Part shown: positions 6,154 to 13,296 of the stretch, piece after piece
How the letters are laid out: each line of letters begins with the position of its first letter
How positions within the stretch are numbered: the first letter of the stretch is position 1
Assembly: GCA_945898025.1 (NCBI GenBank)
Contig: CAMDGT010000011.1
Coordinates: 1 to 13,296, forward strand
Origin: Rickettsia typhi
GTDB taxonomy: Bacteria > Pseudomonadota > Alphaproteobacteria > Rickettsiales > UBA1997
Direction: 5' to 3'
Length of the DNA: 13,296 nt
The notes under the pieces: generated by a model
Told to the model about the DNA's origin: nothing
Databases searched by the model: none
What the model saw: the letters and a program-made list of their open reading frames with translations, nothing else
Made by a program: the position numbers and the translations under genes

Positions 6154-7017
6154 TTAAGATTCGTTAAAATTAGCAACAGGAAAATCACTAATAAAGCTAG
6201 TAAAAAAATAAGGATTTACCAAATTGCTAGCATTATACTCAATTGAAAATCCATTCATTTTGTAAGATAATTTTTCTTGGTTAGATTCTAGTGAAAATAA
6301 TCTTCCATTCATTGCTTCAATTATCGCCTGACCAGAAGCGGTATCCCATGCCATCGATCTTCTCAAATGAAGATAAATATCAGCATTATTTTCTGCCAAA
6401 TAAATAAATTTTACCGCAGATGATAGCCTTATAATCGAGATATTGCCAATATATTTATCAAAAAACTTGGTTATAAAATTCTTTATTTGTTGGTTTTGAG
6501 TTTTTGTGCTAACCAATATTCTCAATTCATTGAATTGATTATAGTTACTACTTAATTTCGGCAAGAGATTATGAATATTGTTTTTATCTTTATTGACAAC
6601 CAAACCTAGATGATTAGTAAAAAGCATTTTTCCACCCATAAATAAAGGAGCATAGATTATGCCAAATATTGCTTTACCATTTTTAACTAAAGCAAGATTA
6701 ATTGCAAATTCATCACTATTACCAACAAAAGAGGAGGTTCCGTCAATTGGATCCAACAACCAGAATAGATCATCGCTTTGATTTATTTGATTATTTGAAT
6801 CATCATCTTCTTCACAAATCACTTTTATTTGCGGAAAATTTTGCTTTAGTGCATTGGTAATAAAGATACCGAGCTCTATATCAATATTAGAAACGGGGGA
6901 TTCATCCTGTTTATAATTAACTATAAAATTTTTATTTAAAAAAGCTTTTTTAGCCACCTCACCAGATTCTTCAATTATTTCTATAATTTTTAATATTTCT
7001 TTTTCGCTAAGTTTCAT
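6154..7017 (-). CDS. cysQ: Inositol monophosphatase-family phosphatase, CysQ-like 3'(2'),5'-bisphosphate nucleotidase
   Basis: A 287-residue, Mg-dependent, lithium-sensitive-type phosphatase. The metal-binding motifs are intact: EE at 69-70, DPIDGTSSF (89-97, with Asp89 and Asp92) and WDTASGQAIIEAMNG (224-238) with Asp225. Several details favour CysQ over inositol monophosphatase or HisN: EFAINLALV (103-111), GIIYAP (119-124), and the LSSAVKFIYLAENNADIY block (198-215) before MAWDTA. CysQ removes phosphate from 3'-phosphoadenosine 5'-phosphate, a by-product of sulfate assimilation and of phosphopantetheine transfer. The start overlaps the end of the hisN-like gene by 11 bases, so the two are translationally linked. 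Residues 69-85 are an acidic and Asn-rich stretch. Exact substrate is inferred from sequence type only. Confidence 0.85.
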   Translation of the reverse strand: MKLSEKEILKIIEIIEESGEVAKKAFLNKNFIVNYKQDESPVSNIDIELGIFITNALKQNFPQIKVICEEDDDSNNQINQSDDLFWLLDPIDGTSSFVGNSDEFAINLALVKNGKAIFGIIYAPLFMGGKMLFTNHLGLVVNKDKNNIHNLLPKLSSNYNQFNELRILVSTKTQNQQIKNFITKFFDKYIGNISIIRLSSAVKFIYLAENNADIYLHLRRSMAWDTASGQAIIEAMNGRLFSLESNQEKLSYKMNGFSIEYNASNLVNPYFFTSFISDFPVANFNES

Positions 7018-7873
7018 TTTTTATAAATTTAACAATATTTTCTAATAATTTATTATTTGAGGTTGCGATAATATCGATGGAAGCACCGTTAATTAAAGAT
7101 TCATTTAATATTAATTCTTTGCCCTGCCAATTAGTAATTGAACCGCCAGCCATTTTAATAATTGGAATTAAACTAGCATAATCATAAATTTTCATTTGCG
7201 GATCAATTACAATATCAACAAAACCAGAAGCAAGAGAAGCATAGGAATAGCAATCTCCGCCGTAGATTATGCCCCCCATTTTTTGATATTTTGCAACTTT
7301 GCTAATTTTTTCTAAGATTAGTTTATTTTCACCTTTGAAATAATGCGGAGAAGATGAGCATATTACTGCATCGCTAATATTAACACAATCTCTAGTGTTT
7401 ATTTTTTTATTATTCAACCAAGAGCCATATTCTAAAAATTCTGACTCAATTCCTATTGCTCTTTGCCAATCATTATTATATTGCGAAGGAGCCAAACCAA
7501 GCCAATATTCTTGATTAATTGGCTGATTCATAAAGCCTAATATAACTTCATTCTTATAACTTAATGCTAGCAAGTTTCCAAATATTGGTCTGCCAATAAT
7601 AAAGGAAGATGTTCCATCAATTGGATCCATAATCCATTTGAAATTGGCATCTATCTTTTCATTACCATATTCTTCACCAATTATTCCGTGTTCAGGAAAT
7701 TTTTTTCTTATCGATTCTCGCCATAGCTCTTCTATTCTACAATCTGCAATTGTAACTGGAGATTGATCTATTTTTATTTGCTCATTATTATTGCCACGAA
7801 AAAATTCTAACGACACTTTGTTTGCAATGACTCTTAGCTCGTTAATAAATATAATTAAATCTTCACCCTTCAT
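7007..7873 (-). CDS. hisN: Inositol monophosphatase-family phosphatase, HisN-type histidinol-phosphatase
   Basis: A 288-residue member of the same superfamily as its downstream neighbour. Metal-site motifs: GEEYG (66-70), MDPIDGTSSFI (82-92, Asp83 and Asp86) and KIYDYASLIPIIKMAGG (228-244, Asp231). HisN features are the FIIGRPIFGNLLAL block (91-104), LGFMNQPINQEYW (112-124) and YGGDCYSYASLASGFVDIVID (204-224), which match the alphaproteobacterial and actinobacterial histidinol-phosphatase type. This enzyme makes histidinol from histidinol phosphate, the penultimate stage of histidine synthesis, and replaces the unrelated HisB and PHP-type enzymes. It lies 9 bases after slt and overlaps cysQ by 11 bases. 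Length is a little above the usual 260 or so, with extra residues around 128-150. Activity on other sugar phosphates cannot be excluded. Confidence 0.85.
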   Translation of the reverse strand: MKGEDLIIFINELRVIANKVSLEFFRGNNNEQIKIDQSPVTIADCRIEELWRESIRKKFPEHGIIGEEYGNEKIDANFKWIMDPIDGTSSFIIGRPIFGNLLALSYKNEVILGFMNQPINQEYWLGLAPSQYNNDWQRAIGIESEFLEYGSWLNNKKINTRDCVNISDAVICSSSPHYFKGENKLILEKISKVAKYQKMGGIIYGGDCYSYASLASGFVDIVIDPQMKIYDYASLIPIIKMAGGSITNWQGKELILNESLINGASIDIIATSNNKLLENIVKFIKNET

Positions 7874-7882
7874 TATTAAACT

Positions 7883-10027
7883 CTAATTAATTTTATCGTA
7901 ATTTGATTTTGCCATTAAATATTTATAGACAATTAAGTTTTCCATAATTCTTTGTACATAGTTTCTGGTTTCAGAATAGGTGATTAATTCTATCCAATCA
8001 ACAACTTTATCAATATCATTCTGACTACGAGGATCATAAAATTCGTTAATCCATCTCTGGGTGGCATTGGGGCCAGCATTATAAGATGCAATAGCCAGTA
8101 TTTCTGAACCCTCAAATCTATCAATTAATTTTTTTATGTAGAACGAACCAAGCTTGATATTGTAGGAAATATCGGTTGCAAGCTTATTTTTATCAAAAGG
8201 AATATTCATTTCTTTTGCAACTAATTTAGCCGTTTCAGGCATTAATTGCATAAAACCAATTGCTCCGACCTGACTAACTGCGGAAGGCAAGAATGCACTC
8301 TCTTGCTTAATTATAGCATGAACTAAAGGGGCATGATCATCTTTTAAAACCTCTTGTACTATTTGAAATTTATCTTTAATAAAAAATACATTCTTTTTTG
8401 CTGCAACTCTAGCTATTTTAGCATCTAAAGGCCTATCACCAAGTTCATTAATAATTTTAATAATCACCGCAACTTGACCATCTGTTTTTGAATTATTAAC
8501 CACCCACTCAAAAATTTTAGCAGAATTGGCTTTGTCTCCTATTAATGCTAATAAATATGCAACTTGAGTAGCCTTAGATTGCGAAATATTCTTCATATCG
8601 CTAAGATAAATTTGAGGATCTTCTGGTAAAATTATATCATTTTTAGCCCCCTCTTTATCGATAGTTCTATGCTTGTGAATAGCCAATTGACCGTAAAAAA
8701 ATATAGGATATTTGGCAGCAACTTTATACCATTCAATGGCGGTTTTGTTGTCGCCTTTTGCTTGTGCCGACATGCCAAGCCAATATGAGGCCCTCGCCAA
8801 TGTTACAGGCTGACTAACGTTTTTATATAAATTATCAAAATGTTGATAAGCTTTACTCGGTCTATCAAGAAATCTTAAGGCTATCCAGCCTGCAGACCAC
8901 TCTGCATCCCAAAAATCTGATGAATTACACGCAAGTGAATGCCTCGCCATTAATGAATATGCTAGTTTGTACTTCTTCTTTTTTAACATCTCGCGAGAAT
9001 AAAACTTTCTTACACTCCACCATTTGTCAGGAAATTGCAATTTATCTTTTAAATCAATAATAATTTCAATCGCTTTTTCTGGGTTATCGTTTGCTTTATG
9101 CCACAAAGCCTGACGATATAATAAACCTTCATTAGACCTTAATTTTCTGGGAACTGATGCAATTATATTATCAATAAATTTTCCACCATTAGCAATTTTA
9201 ATGATCGATAAAAACAATAATTGATAATCTTCATCAACAAAATTGATTATTCTTCTAGCATCATCAAATTTATCCGACCAAATTAATCTATCGATGCGAT
9301 TAATGTAATCAAATTTTGTTAGATGCTCTTTGTATTTTTCTAAAAATTCTTTTTCTTCTTCTTTATTGAAATTATCTTTAACCCAAATATCTGCTATCAT
9401 AGCCCTCACCTCCCTATATAGCCTTATTTTTTCTTCTTCGCCACCCTTAAATTTTTTAAGAAAATTTATTTCCGATTGCAAAATGAACATTCTTGATTCT
9501 TTTGTGCCCGCTGGGTTTAATTTAAAATATTTTTCAGATTTTTTATAAGAAATATCATTAACTAAAGCAACTTTTTCAACATTTCTTTTTATTTCTTCAA
9601 TATTAGGATAAAATTCTGACTGACTAACGAATCTTGAAATATCGCTAAAGTTAATATTGTTGATTTGAGATTTATCGCTATATTTTTTCCATAAAATAAT
9701 CTCTTTCATCGACTCTTTAAGAGTTGGACGATTTTTTACCGGATAAGAATCAGAGTCTTCAAGGTTAGTATTAACAGAGCCCTGTTGAGGCTTTTCATTT
9801 TGTTCATCTTGTTTTATTGCATCTAGGGCTTCTTGATATTTTTTGTTATTTAAATAATTTATAACTTTTTTAAATAAATCGATATCGCTAGATGCAAGAC
9901 CTTGCCAAATTTTTTGACTAACTGGAATATTGTTTTTAGCTATTGCAACATTATTAGTTAACATTATAAGCAATAGCAAAATTTTAATAACAAAAGATTT
10001 AGTGAATATTTGCTTATTTTTTAGCAT
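7883..10027 (-). CDS. slt: Soluble lytic murein transglycosylase (Slt70-like)
   Basis: A 714-residue periplasmic enzyme that cleaves peptidoglycan between MurNAc and GlcNAc with formation of 1,6-anhydroMurNAc. The N-terminus (KIFTK-like basic region, hydrophobic stretch about 12-24, AIA at 28-30 before Lys31) reads as a signal peptide. Residues about 30-540 are an alpha-helical superhelical region as in Slt70, with TPR-like pieces such as ASYWLGMSAQAKGDNKTAIEWYKVAA. The C-terminal SLT domain holds AIIKQESAF with the catalytic glutamate at 576, then GAIGFMQLMPETA, ASYNAGPNA and YSETRNYVQRI. It is longer than E. coli Slt70 (about 645). The stretch near residues 70-95 is rich in Asp, Gln and Asn. 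It begins a likely slt-hisN-cysQ transcript and is divergent from uvrD. Confidence 0.94.
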   Translation of the reverse strand: MLKNKQIFTKSFVIKILLLLIMLTNNVAIAKNNIPVSQKIWQGLASSDIDLFKKVINYLNNKKYQEALDAIKQDEQNEKPQQGSVNTNLEDSDSYPVKNRPTLKESMKEIILWKKYSDKSQINNINFSDISRFVSQSEFYPNIEEIKRNVEKVALVNDISYKKSEKYFKLNPAGTKESRMFILQSEINFLKKFKGGEEEKIRLYREVRAMIADIWVKDNFNKEEEKEFLEKYKEHLTKFDYINRIDRLIWSDKFDDARRIINFVDEDYQLLFLSIIKIANGGKFIDNIIASVPRKLRSNEGLLYRQALWHKANDNPEKAIEIIIDLKDKLQFPDKWWSVRKFYSREMLKKKKYKLAYSLMARHSLACNSSDFWDAEWSAGWIALRFLDRPSKAYQHFDNLYKNVSQPVTLARASYWLGMSAQAKGDNKTAIEWYKVAAKYPIFFYGQLAIHKHRTIDKEGAKNDIILPEDPQIYLSDMKNISQSKATQVAYLLALIGDKANSAKIFEWVVNNSKTDGQVAVIIKIINELGDRPLDAKIARVAAKKNVFFIKDKFQIVQEVLKDDHAPLVHAIIKQESAFLPSAVSQVGAIGFMQLMPETAKLVAKEMNIPFDKNKLATDISYNIKLGSFYIKKLIDRFEGSEILAIASYNAGPNATQRWINEFYDPRSQNDIDKVVDWIELITYSETRNYVQRIMENLIVYKYLMAKSNYDKIN

Positions 10028-10256
10028 TTTAAAAATTTCTAGTAATTTTAGTTGAAAATACTTGACTTTTAGAAATTAGAGATTTTATCTATTTTTTGGG
10101 TTTTTCTAATATTATTTAGTCAAAATTAAAGCGAAATTGTTAATAAATTTTTTAATTATTCAACATAATATTTACAAAATATTGCAAAATATAGAAAATT
10201 CAAACTAAAAACATTGCAAACCATTTTATCGGTATAGCCATATAAAAATAACAAAC
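10028..10256. other. Divergent intergenic region between slt and uvrD
   Basis: This 229-base, very AT-rich stretch must hold the promoters of both flanking genes. I could not pick out a promoter with both hexamers well spaced for either. An octamer ATTGCAAA occurs twice in direct orientation (10181-10188 and 10213-10220), 32 bases apart. There is no GTTC-N7-GTTC or GAAC-N7-GTTC element, the usual alphaproteobacterial LexA site, so SOS control of uvrD is not supported here. No RNA gene is recognisable. Confidence 0.5.
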
Positions 10257-12521
10257 ATGGAAAATAACACATCTTTTCAGAATCAATTAGACAAATTATC
10301 TAGCTTAAATCAACAACAAGAAGTTGCGGTAACAACAACTGAAGGCCCTCTATTGATATTAGCAGGAGCAGGAACTGGAAAAACAAAGGTTCTAACCACT
10401 AGAATGGCCCACATTATCAATTCTGGCAAAGCATCTCCTTTAGAAATTTTATCAGTTACCTTTACCAATAAGGCAGCTGGAGAAATGAAGCATCGTGTAA
10501 AATCAATAATTGGAGACATTGCCAACAATATTTGGATTGGCACATTTCATTCTATCGCCTCAAAAATACTAAGAAGACACCCTGAAATAGTAGGATTAAC
10601 TGCAGATTTTACAATTATTGATGGCGATGATCAGAATCGCCTAATAAAACAAATGTTATTCGATTTAAATATTGATGGTAAGCAGTTTCCGGCAAAAAAT
10701 TACTTGAATAAAATTTCTCGCCTCAAAGATAAAATGATTTTTGCCGATAATATTATCGATTCAGAAATTGAATATAATTTACCTGAATTTGCAACTATTT
10801 ATAAAAATTATCAATCCCGCTTGAAATCAATGAATTCAGTAGATTTCGGCGATTTATTACTCTATAATATAGAACTTTTTAACAAGGCTCCGGAAGTTTT
10901 AACTTATTATCAAAATAAATTTCGCTATGTATTAGTTGATGAATATCAAGATACCAATGCCGTTCAATATAAATGGCTATTGAAAATTAGTGAAATTCAT
11001 AAAAATATTTGTTGCGTTGGCGATGACGATCAATCAATTTATAGTTGGCGAGGTGCAGATATTGCAAACATACTTAGGTTTGAAGATGATTTTAAAAATG
11101 CTAAAATAATTTTTTTAGAACAAAATTATCGCTCAACATCGAGAATTTTAAAAGTTGCTGATTCTGTAATTTCTCATAACAAAAAGAGGCATCAAAAAAC
11201 ACTGTGGACAGAGCTTGGAGTTGGAGAAAAAGTAAATCTTCACTCTTTTAGCGATGACAGATTTGAAGCATCAAAAATTGCTCATTATATTAGAAATTTT
11301 ATTATTGAAAAAAAATATAATTTTTCACAAATTGCCATTTTAGTAAGAGCAGGTTATCAAACCAGAAGATTTGAAGAAGCCTTCATGCAAAGCACTTTAC
11401 CTTATCGAATTGTTGGTGGCTTAAAATTTTACGAAAGGCTTGAAATAAAAGACTCAATCGCATATTTACGAATAGCATTCAACACTAATGATGATCTAGC
11501 TTTCAATCGCATTATTAATGTGCCTAAAAGAGGAGTTGGAGAATCAACAATCGCTTCACTTTACGAAGAAACAAAGAATCAAGATATATCATTATTTAAG
11601 GCGATTAAAAATTCTAATAATCTAAGAGGTAAGGCAAAAGATTCTTTAAAAAAATTAGTAGAAAATATAGAAAATTGGCAGAATTTATCTCCTCAATTAA
11701 AATTAACCGAACTCGCTGAAGTAATTTTAAGAGATTCTGGATATTTAGAAATGTGGAGAAGCGAAAATTCGCCAGAAGCAAAAACAAGAATTGAAAATAT
11801 TGAAGAATTTATTAATAGTCTTAGCGAATTTAATAATATTAGCGAATTTTTAGAACATATAACATTAGTTGAAAATCAACAAGAAGGGGCGAATAATCAA
11901 GCAGTTAGCATTATGACTATTCACGGAGCGAAAGGGTTAGAATTTGATTTAGTATTTGTTCCTGGATTAGAGGAAGGCATATTCCCTAGCGCAAGAGCAA
12001 TTGATGAGCAAAACAACCCGCAAAGAGAAGGCTTAGAAGAAGAAAGAAGATTAATGTATGTGGCGATAACAAGAGCTAAAAAACAATTATTTTTATCTTT
12101 CTCACAAAATAGATTTCTTTTTGGCGAAGTTCAAAATACTACCCCTTCTCGCTTTCTAAAAGAATTGCCAGAATCGGAAATAGATTTCTATCAATCAAAT
12201 AGCAATATTGAGTCTTTTCAAACCTTTAAAAACCGCGACGAAGGCAATCAACAACATAATCATCAACAGCATCGCACTAAATATCATTATCTTACTGCAA
12301 ACAGCAATCATCAACAACAACAAAACACAGAAAATCGCATTATTGAAAAAAACAACCTCGATAATCAAGATGGCAATGATGCTTTTTATTTAAAGCAAAG
12401 AGTTCTTCATTCAAAATTTGGCAGTGGCTTCATTAATAACATTGACGGCAACCGCCTAACCATAAATTTTAAAGATTGCGGAGTCAAAACAGTAATCAAA
12501 GATTTTATCAAGCCGTTTTAA
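10257..12521 (+). CDS. uvrD: UvrD/PcrA/Rep-family superfamily 1A DNA helicase
   Basis: A 754-residue 3'-5' DNA helicase involved in nucleotide-excision and mismatch repair and in removing proteins from DNA. Helicase motifs are complete and in order: Q motif LNQQQ (17-21), Walker A AGAGTGKT (36-43), Ia TFTNKAAGEMKHR (68-80), motif II VLVDEYQDTN (225-234), III VGDDDQSIYSWRGAD (254-268), IV LEQNYRST (287-294), V IMTIHGAKGLEFD (about 551-563) and VI EEERRLMYVAITRAKK (about 594-609). After the 2B and 2A domains comes a linker (about 660-695) full of His, Gln and Asn. The last 43 residues (LKQRVLHSKFGSG to the end) look like the small Tudor-like domain at the C-terminus of UvrD and PcrA, which contacts RNA polymerase. 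UvrD and PcrA cannot be separated by motif reading. The ATG at 10257 is preceded by AACAAAC, with no Shine-Dalgarno sequence. Confidence 0.96.
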   Translation: MENNTSFQNQLDKLSSLNQQQEVAVTTTEGPLLILAGAGTGKTKVLTTRMAHIINSGKASPLEILSVTFTNKAAGEMKHRVKSIIGDIANNIWIGTFHSIASKILRRHPEIVGLTADFTIIDGDDQNRLIKQMLFDLNIDGKQFPAKNYLNKISRLKDKMIFADNIIDSEIEYNLPEFATIYKNYQSRLKSMNSVDFGDLLLYNIELFNKAPEVLTYYQNKFRYVLVDEYQDTNAVQYKWLLKISEIHKNICCVGDDDQSIYSWRGADIANILRFEDDFKNAKIIFLEQNYRSTSRILKVADSVISHNKKRHQKTLWTELGVGEKVNLHSFSDDRFEASKIAHYIRNFIIEKKYNFSQIAILVRAGYQTRRFEEAFMQSTLPYRIVGGLKFYERLEIKDSIAYLRIAFNTNDDLAFNRIINVPKRGVGESTIASLYEETKNQDISLFKAIKNSNNLRGKAKDSLKKLVENIENWQNLSPQLKLTELAEVILRDSGYLEMWRSENSPEAKTRIENIEEFINSLSEFNNISEFLEHITLVENQQEGANNQAVSIMTIHGAKGLEFDLVFVPGLEEGIFPSARAIDEQNNPQREGLEEERRLMYVAITRAKKQLFLSFSQNRFLFGEVQNTTPSRFLKELPESEIDFYQSNSNIESFQTFKNRDEGNQQHNHQQHRTKYHYLTANSNHQQQQNTENRIIEKNNLDNQDGNDAFYLKQRVLHSKFGSGFINNIDGNRLTINFKDCGVKTVIKDFIKPF

Positions 12522-12629
12522 TTTATTGCCAACTATATACTTAAAAATAATCCTGAATTTAAAGAAAATAATAATTTTGAAAAGGCTTTAAGTAAGTTAA
12601 TTAAAGTTAAACCAAGAGATAAAAGCTAG
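12522..12629 (+). pseudogene. Possible 3' remnant of an unidentified gene between uvrD and the methyltransferase
   Basis: After the uvrD stop the same frame stays open for 35 codons to TAG at 12627-12629, followed directly by TAA. The translation, which ends FEKALSKLIKVKPRDKS, reads like the basic tail of a small protein, but no ATG, GTG or TTG start lies in it. It ends 8 bases before the methyltransferase ATG, a spacing typical of adjacent genes in an operon. I do not recognise the family. Options are a gene tail carried in with the methyltransferase, an old extension of uvrD behind a newer stop codon, or chance in AT-rich DNA. Confidence 0.25.
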
Positions 12630-12637
12630 TAAATGAT

Positions 12638-13296
12638 ATGACAAAACGATTAAATAACAATTTAAAAAAAGCAAAATCAAATAAAAAAGATGAGTTTTAT
12701 ACTCAACTTGTAGATATTGAAAATGAACTAAAGCATTATAAAGACCATCTAACAGGCAAAACAATTCTTTGCAACTGCGATGACCCACGGGTTAGCAATT
12801 TTTTTCACTATTTTTCATATAATTTTGAATTTTTAGGATTGAAAAAACTAATTGCAACTTGCTATAAAAACCAAGACATGAATTTATTTAGTGAAAATAA
12901 AAATGAAAGAGCAATTTACCTTGAATATACTGGAGGCATAAGAGAGAGCAATATTCCATTAGCGGAAGATATTGGGATTAAATACTTACATGGAGATGGA
13001 GATTTTAGAAGTGCCGAGTGCATTGAGCTTTTAAAAGAGGCCGACATTGTTGTCACAAACCCGCCGTTTTCATTGTTTCGTGAGTATGTAAGTCAATTGG
13101 TGGAATACAATAAAAAGTTTTTAATAATAGGAAATCAAAATGCTGTAACTTATAAAGAAACTTTTAAGTTAATTAAGGAAAATAAACTGTGGCTTGGGGT
13201 TAGTATTCATAGTGGAGATAGAGAATTTATGGTTCCACAAGATTATCCATTAATGGCGTCTGGAAATAGAATTGATGAATTTGGAAATAAATATAT
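12638..13296 (+). CDS. EcoRI-family adenine-specific DNA methyltransferase, N-terminal part (cut by window edge)
   Basis: My own translation from the ATG at 12638 gives 219 open codons to the right edge. The product matches the M.EcoRI-type N6-adenine methyltransferase family: DEFYTQLVDIENEL (18-31), LCNCDDPRVSNFFHYF (44-59), LGLKKLIAT (66-74), YLHGDGDFRSAECIELL (116-132) and ADIVVTNPPFSLFREY (135-150). NPPF (141-144) is the catalytic motif IV for amino-group methylation, and LIIGNQNAVTYKE (162-174) follows as usual in this family. It transfers methyl from S-adenosylmethionine to adenine in a specific DNA site, as part of a restriction-modification pair or as an orphan enzyme. The target-recognition part and any restriction enzyme lie beyond the window. 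Earlier in-frame codons are closed by TAA at 12620, so this is the first possible ATG. Base composition does not differ visibly from the neighbours. Confidence 0.92.
   Translation, partial: MTKRLNNNLKKAKSNKKDEFYTQLVDIENELKHYKDHLTGKTILCNCDDPRVSNFFHYFSYNFEFLGLKKLIATCYKNQDMNLFSENKNERAIYLEYTGGIRESNIPLAEDIGIKYLHGDGDFRSAECIELLKEADIVVTNPPFSLFREYVSQLVEYNKKFLIIGNQNAVTYKETFKLIKENKLWLGVSIHSGDREFMVPQDYPLMASGNRIDEFGNKY

Noticed and set aside
6125..6156. Possible terminator after cysQ (TTAAC...GTTAA followed by T residues)
   Set aside because: The stem has only 5 pairs with a 10-base loop and one G-C pair, too weak to claim.
9330..9548. Plus-strand open frame of 72 codons
   Set aside because: Antisense to the helical region of slt; composition is what the reverse of that frame gives.
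10310..10543. Minus-strand open frame of 77 codons
   Set aside because: Antisense to the Walker A and Ia motifs of uvrD.
12208..12393. Plus-strand open frame of 61 codons in another frame of uvrD
   Set aside because: It is the shifted reading of the His/Gln/Asn-rich linker and yields repetitive Ile/Asn/Thr sequence with no family signal.
12597..12788. Minus-strand open frame of 63 codons
   Set aside because: Antisense to the strongly conserved beginning of the EcoRI-family methyltransferase.
1..13296. CRISPR arrays, tRNA or rRNA genes, insertion sequences
   Set aside because: I saw no spaced direct repeats, no cloverleaf or rRNA-like segments, and no transposase or terminal inverted repeats; the only tandem repeat is the 13-base unit at the end of argH.

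Overview
The window is an AT-rich (roughly 70% A+T by eye) bacterial chromosome segment, most likely from an alphaproteobacterium. The HisN-type histidinol phosphatase, the CysQ-like phosphatase, an oxygen-dependent HemF, a large soluble lytic transglycosylase and TonB/ExbB/ExbD point to a Gram-negative, oxygen-using cell. ArgH and HisN suggest that it makes its own arginine and histidine, so it does not look like a strongly reduced intracellular parasite. The taxonomic call is an inference from gene content only. None of the start codons has a convincing Shine-Dalgarno sequence.

Left part (1-3661, all minus strand, read right to left): an iron-uptake cluster in the order tonB, exbB, exbD, a ribB-type riboflavin gene, then the 5' part of a TonB-dependent siderophore receptor that runs off the left edge. 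Gaps are 2, 9, 15 and about 40 bases, so one transcript is likely. Upstream of tonB is a good sigma70-like promoter (TTGACT, 17 bases, TAAAAT) bracketed by two Fur-box-like palindromes, which suggests iron-repressed control of the whole group, including the riboflavin gene.

Middle part (3662-10027, minus strand): hemF followed by argH, preceded by a perfect 7-4-7 inverted repeat; then slt, hisN and cysQ, which are tightly packed (9-base gap, 11-base overlap) and probably cotranscribed from the slt side. The 3' end of argH carries three perfect copies of a 13-base repeat that rewrites its C-terminal tail.

Right part (10028-13296): a divergent intergenic region, then uvrD/pcrA on the plus strand, then a 116-base gap holding an open stretch that may be a gene remnant, and finally the first 219 codons of an EcoRI-family adenine methyltransferase cut by the right edge. 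The methyltransferase is the only gene here that looks accessory.

Most of the window is ordinary core metabolism. I see no CRISPR array, tRNA, rRNA, insertion sequence or clearly new multi-gene system. The points best worth a second look are the Fur-bracketed iron/riboflavin operon, the methyltransferase and its junction with uvrD, the argH tandem repeat, and the general lack of Shine-Dalgarno sites.
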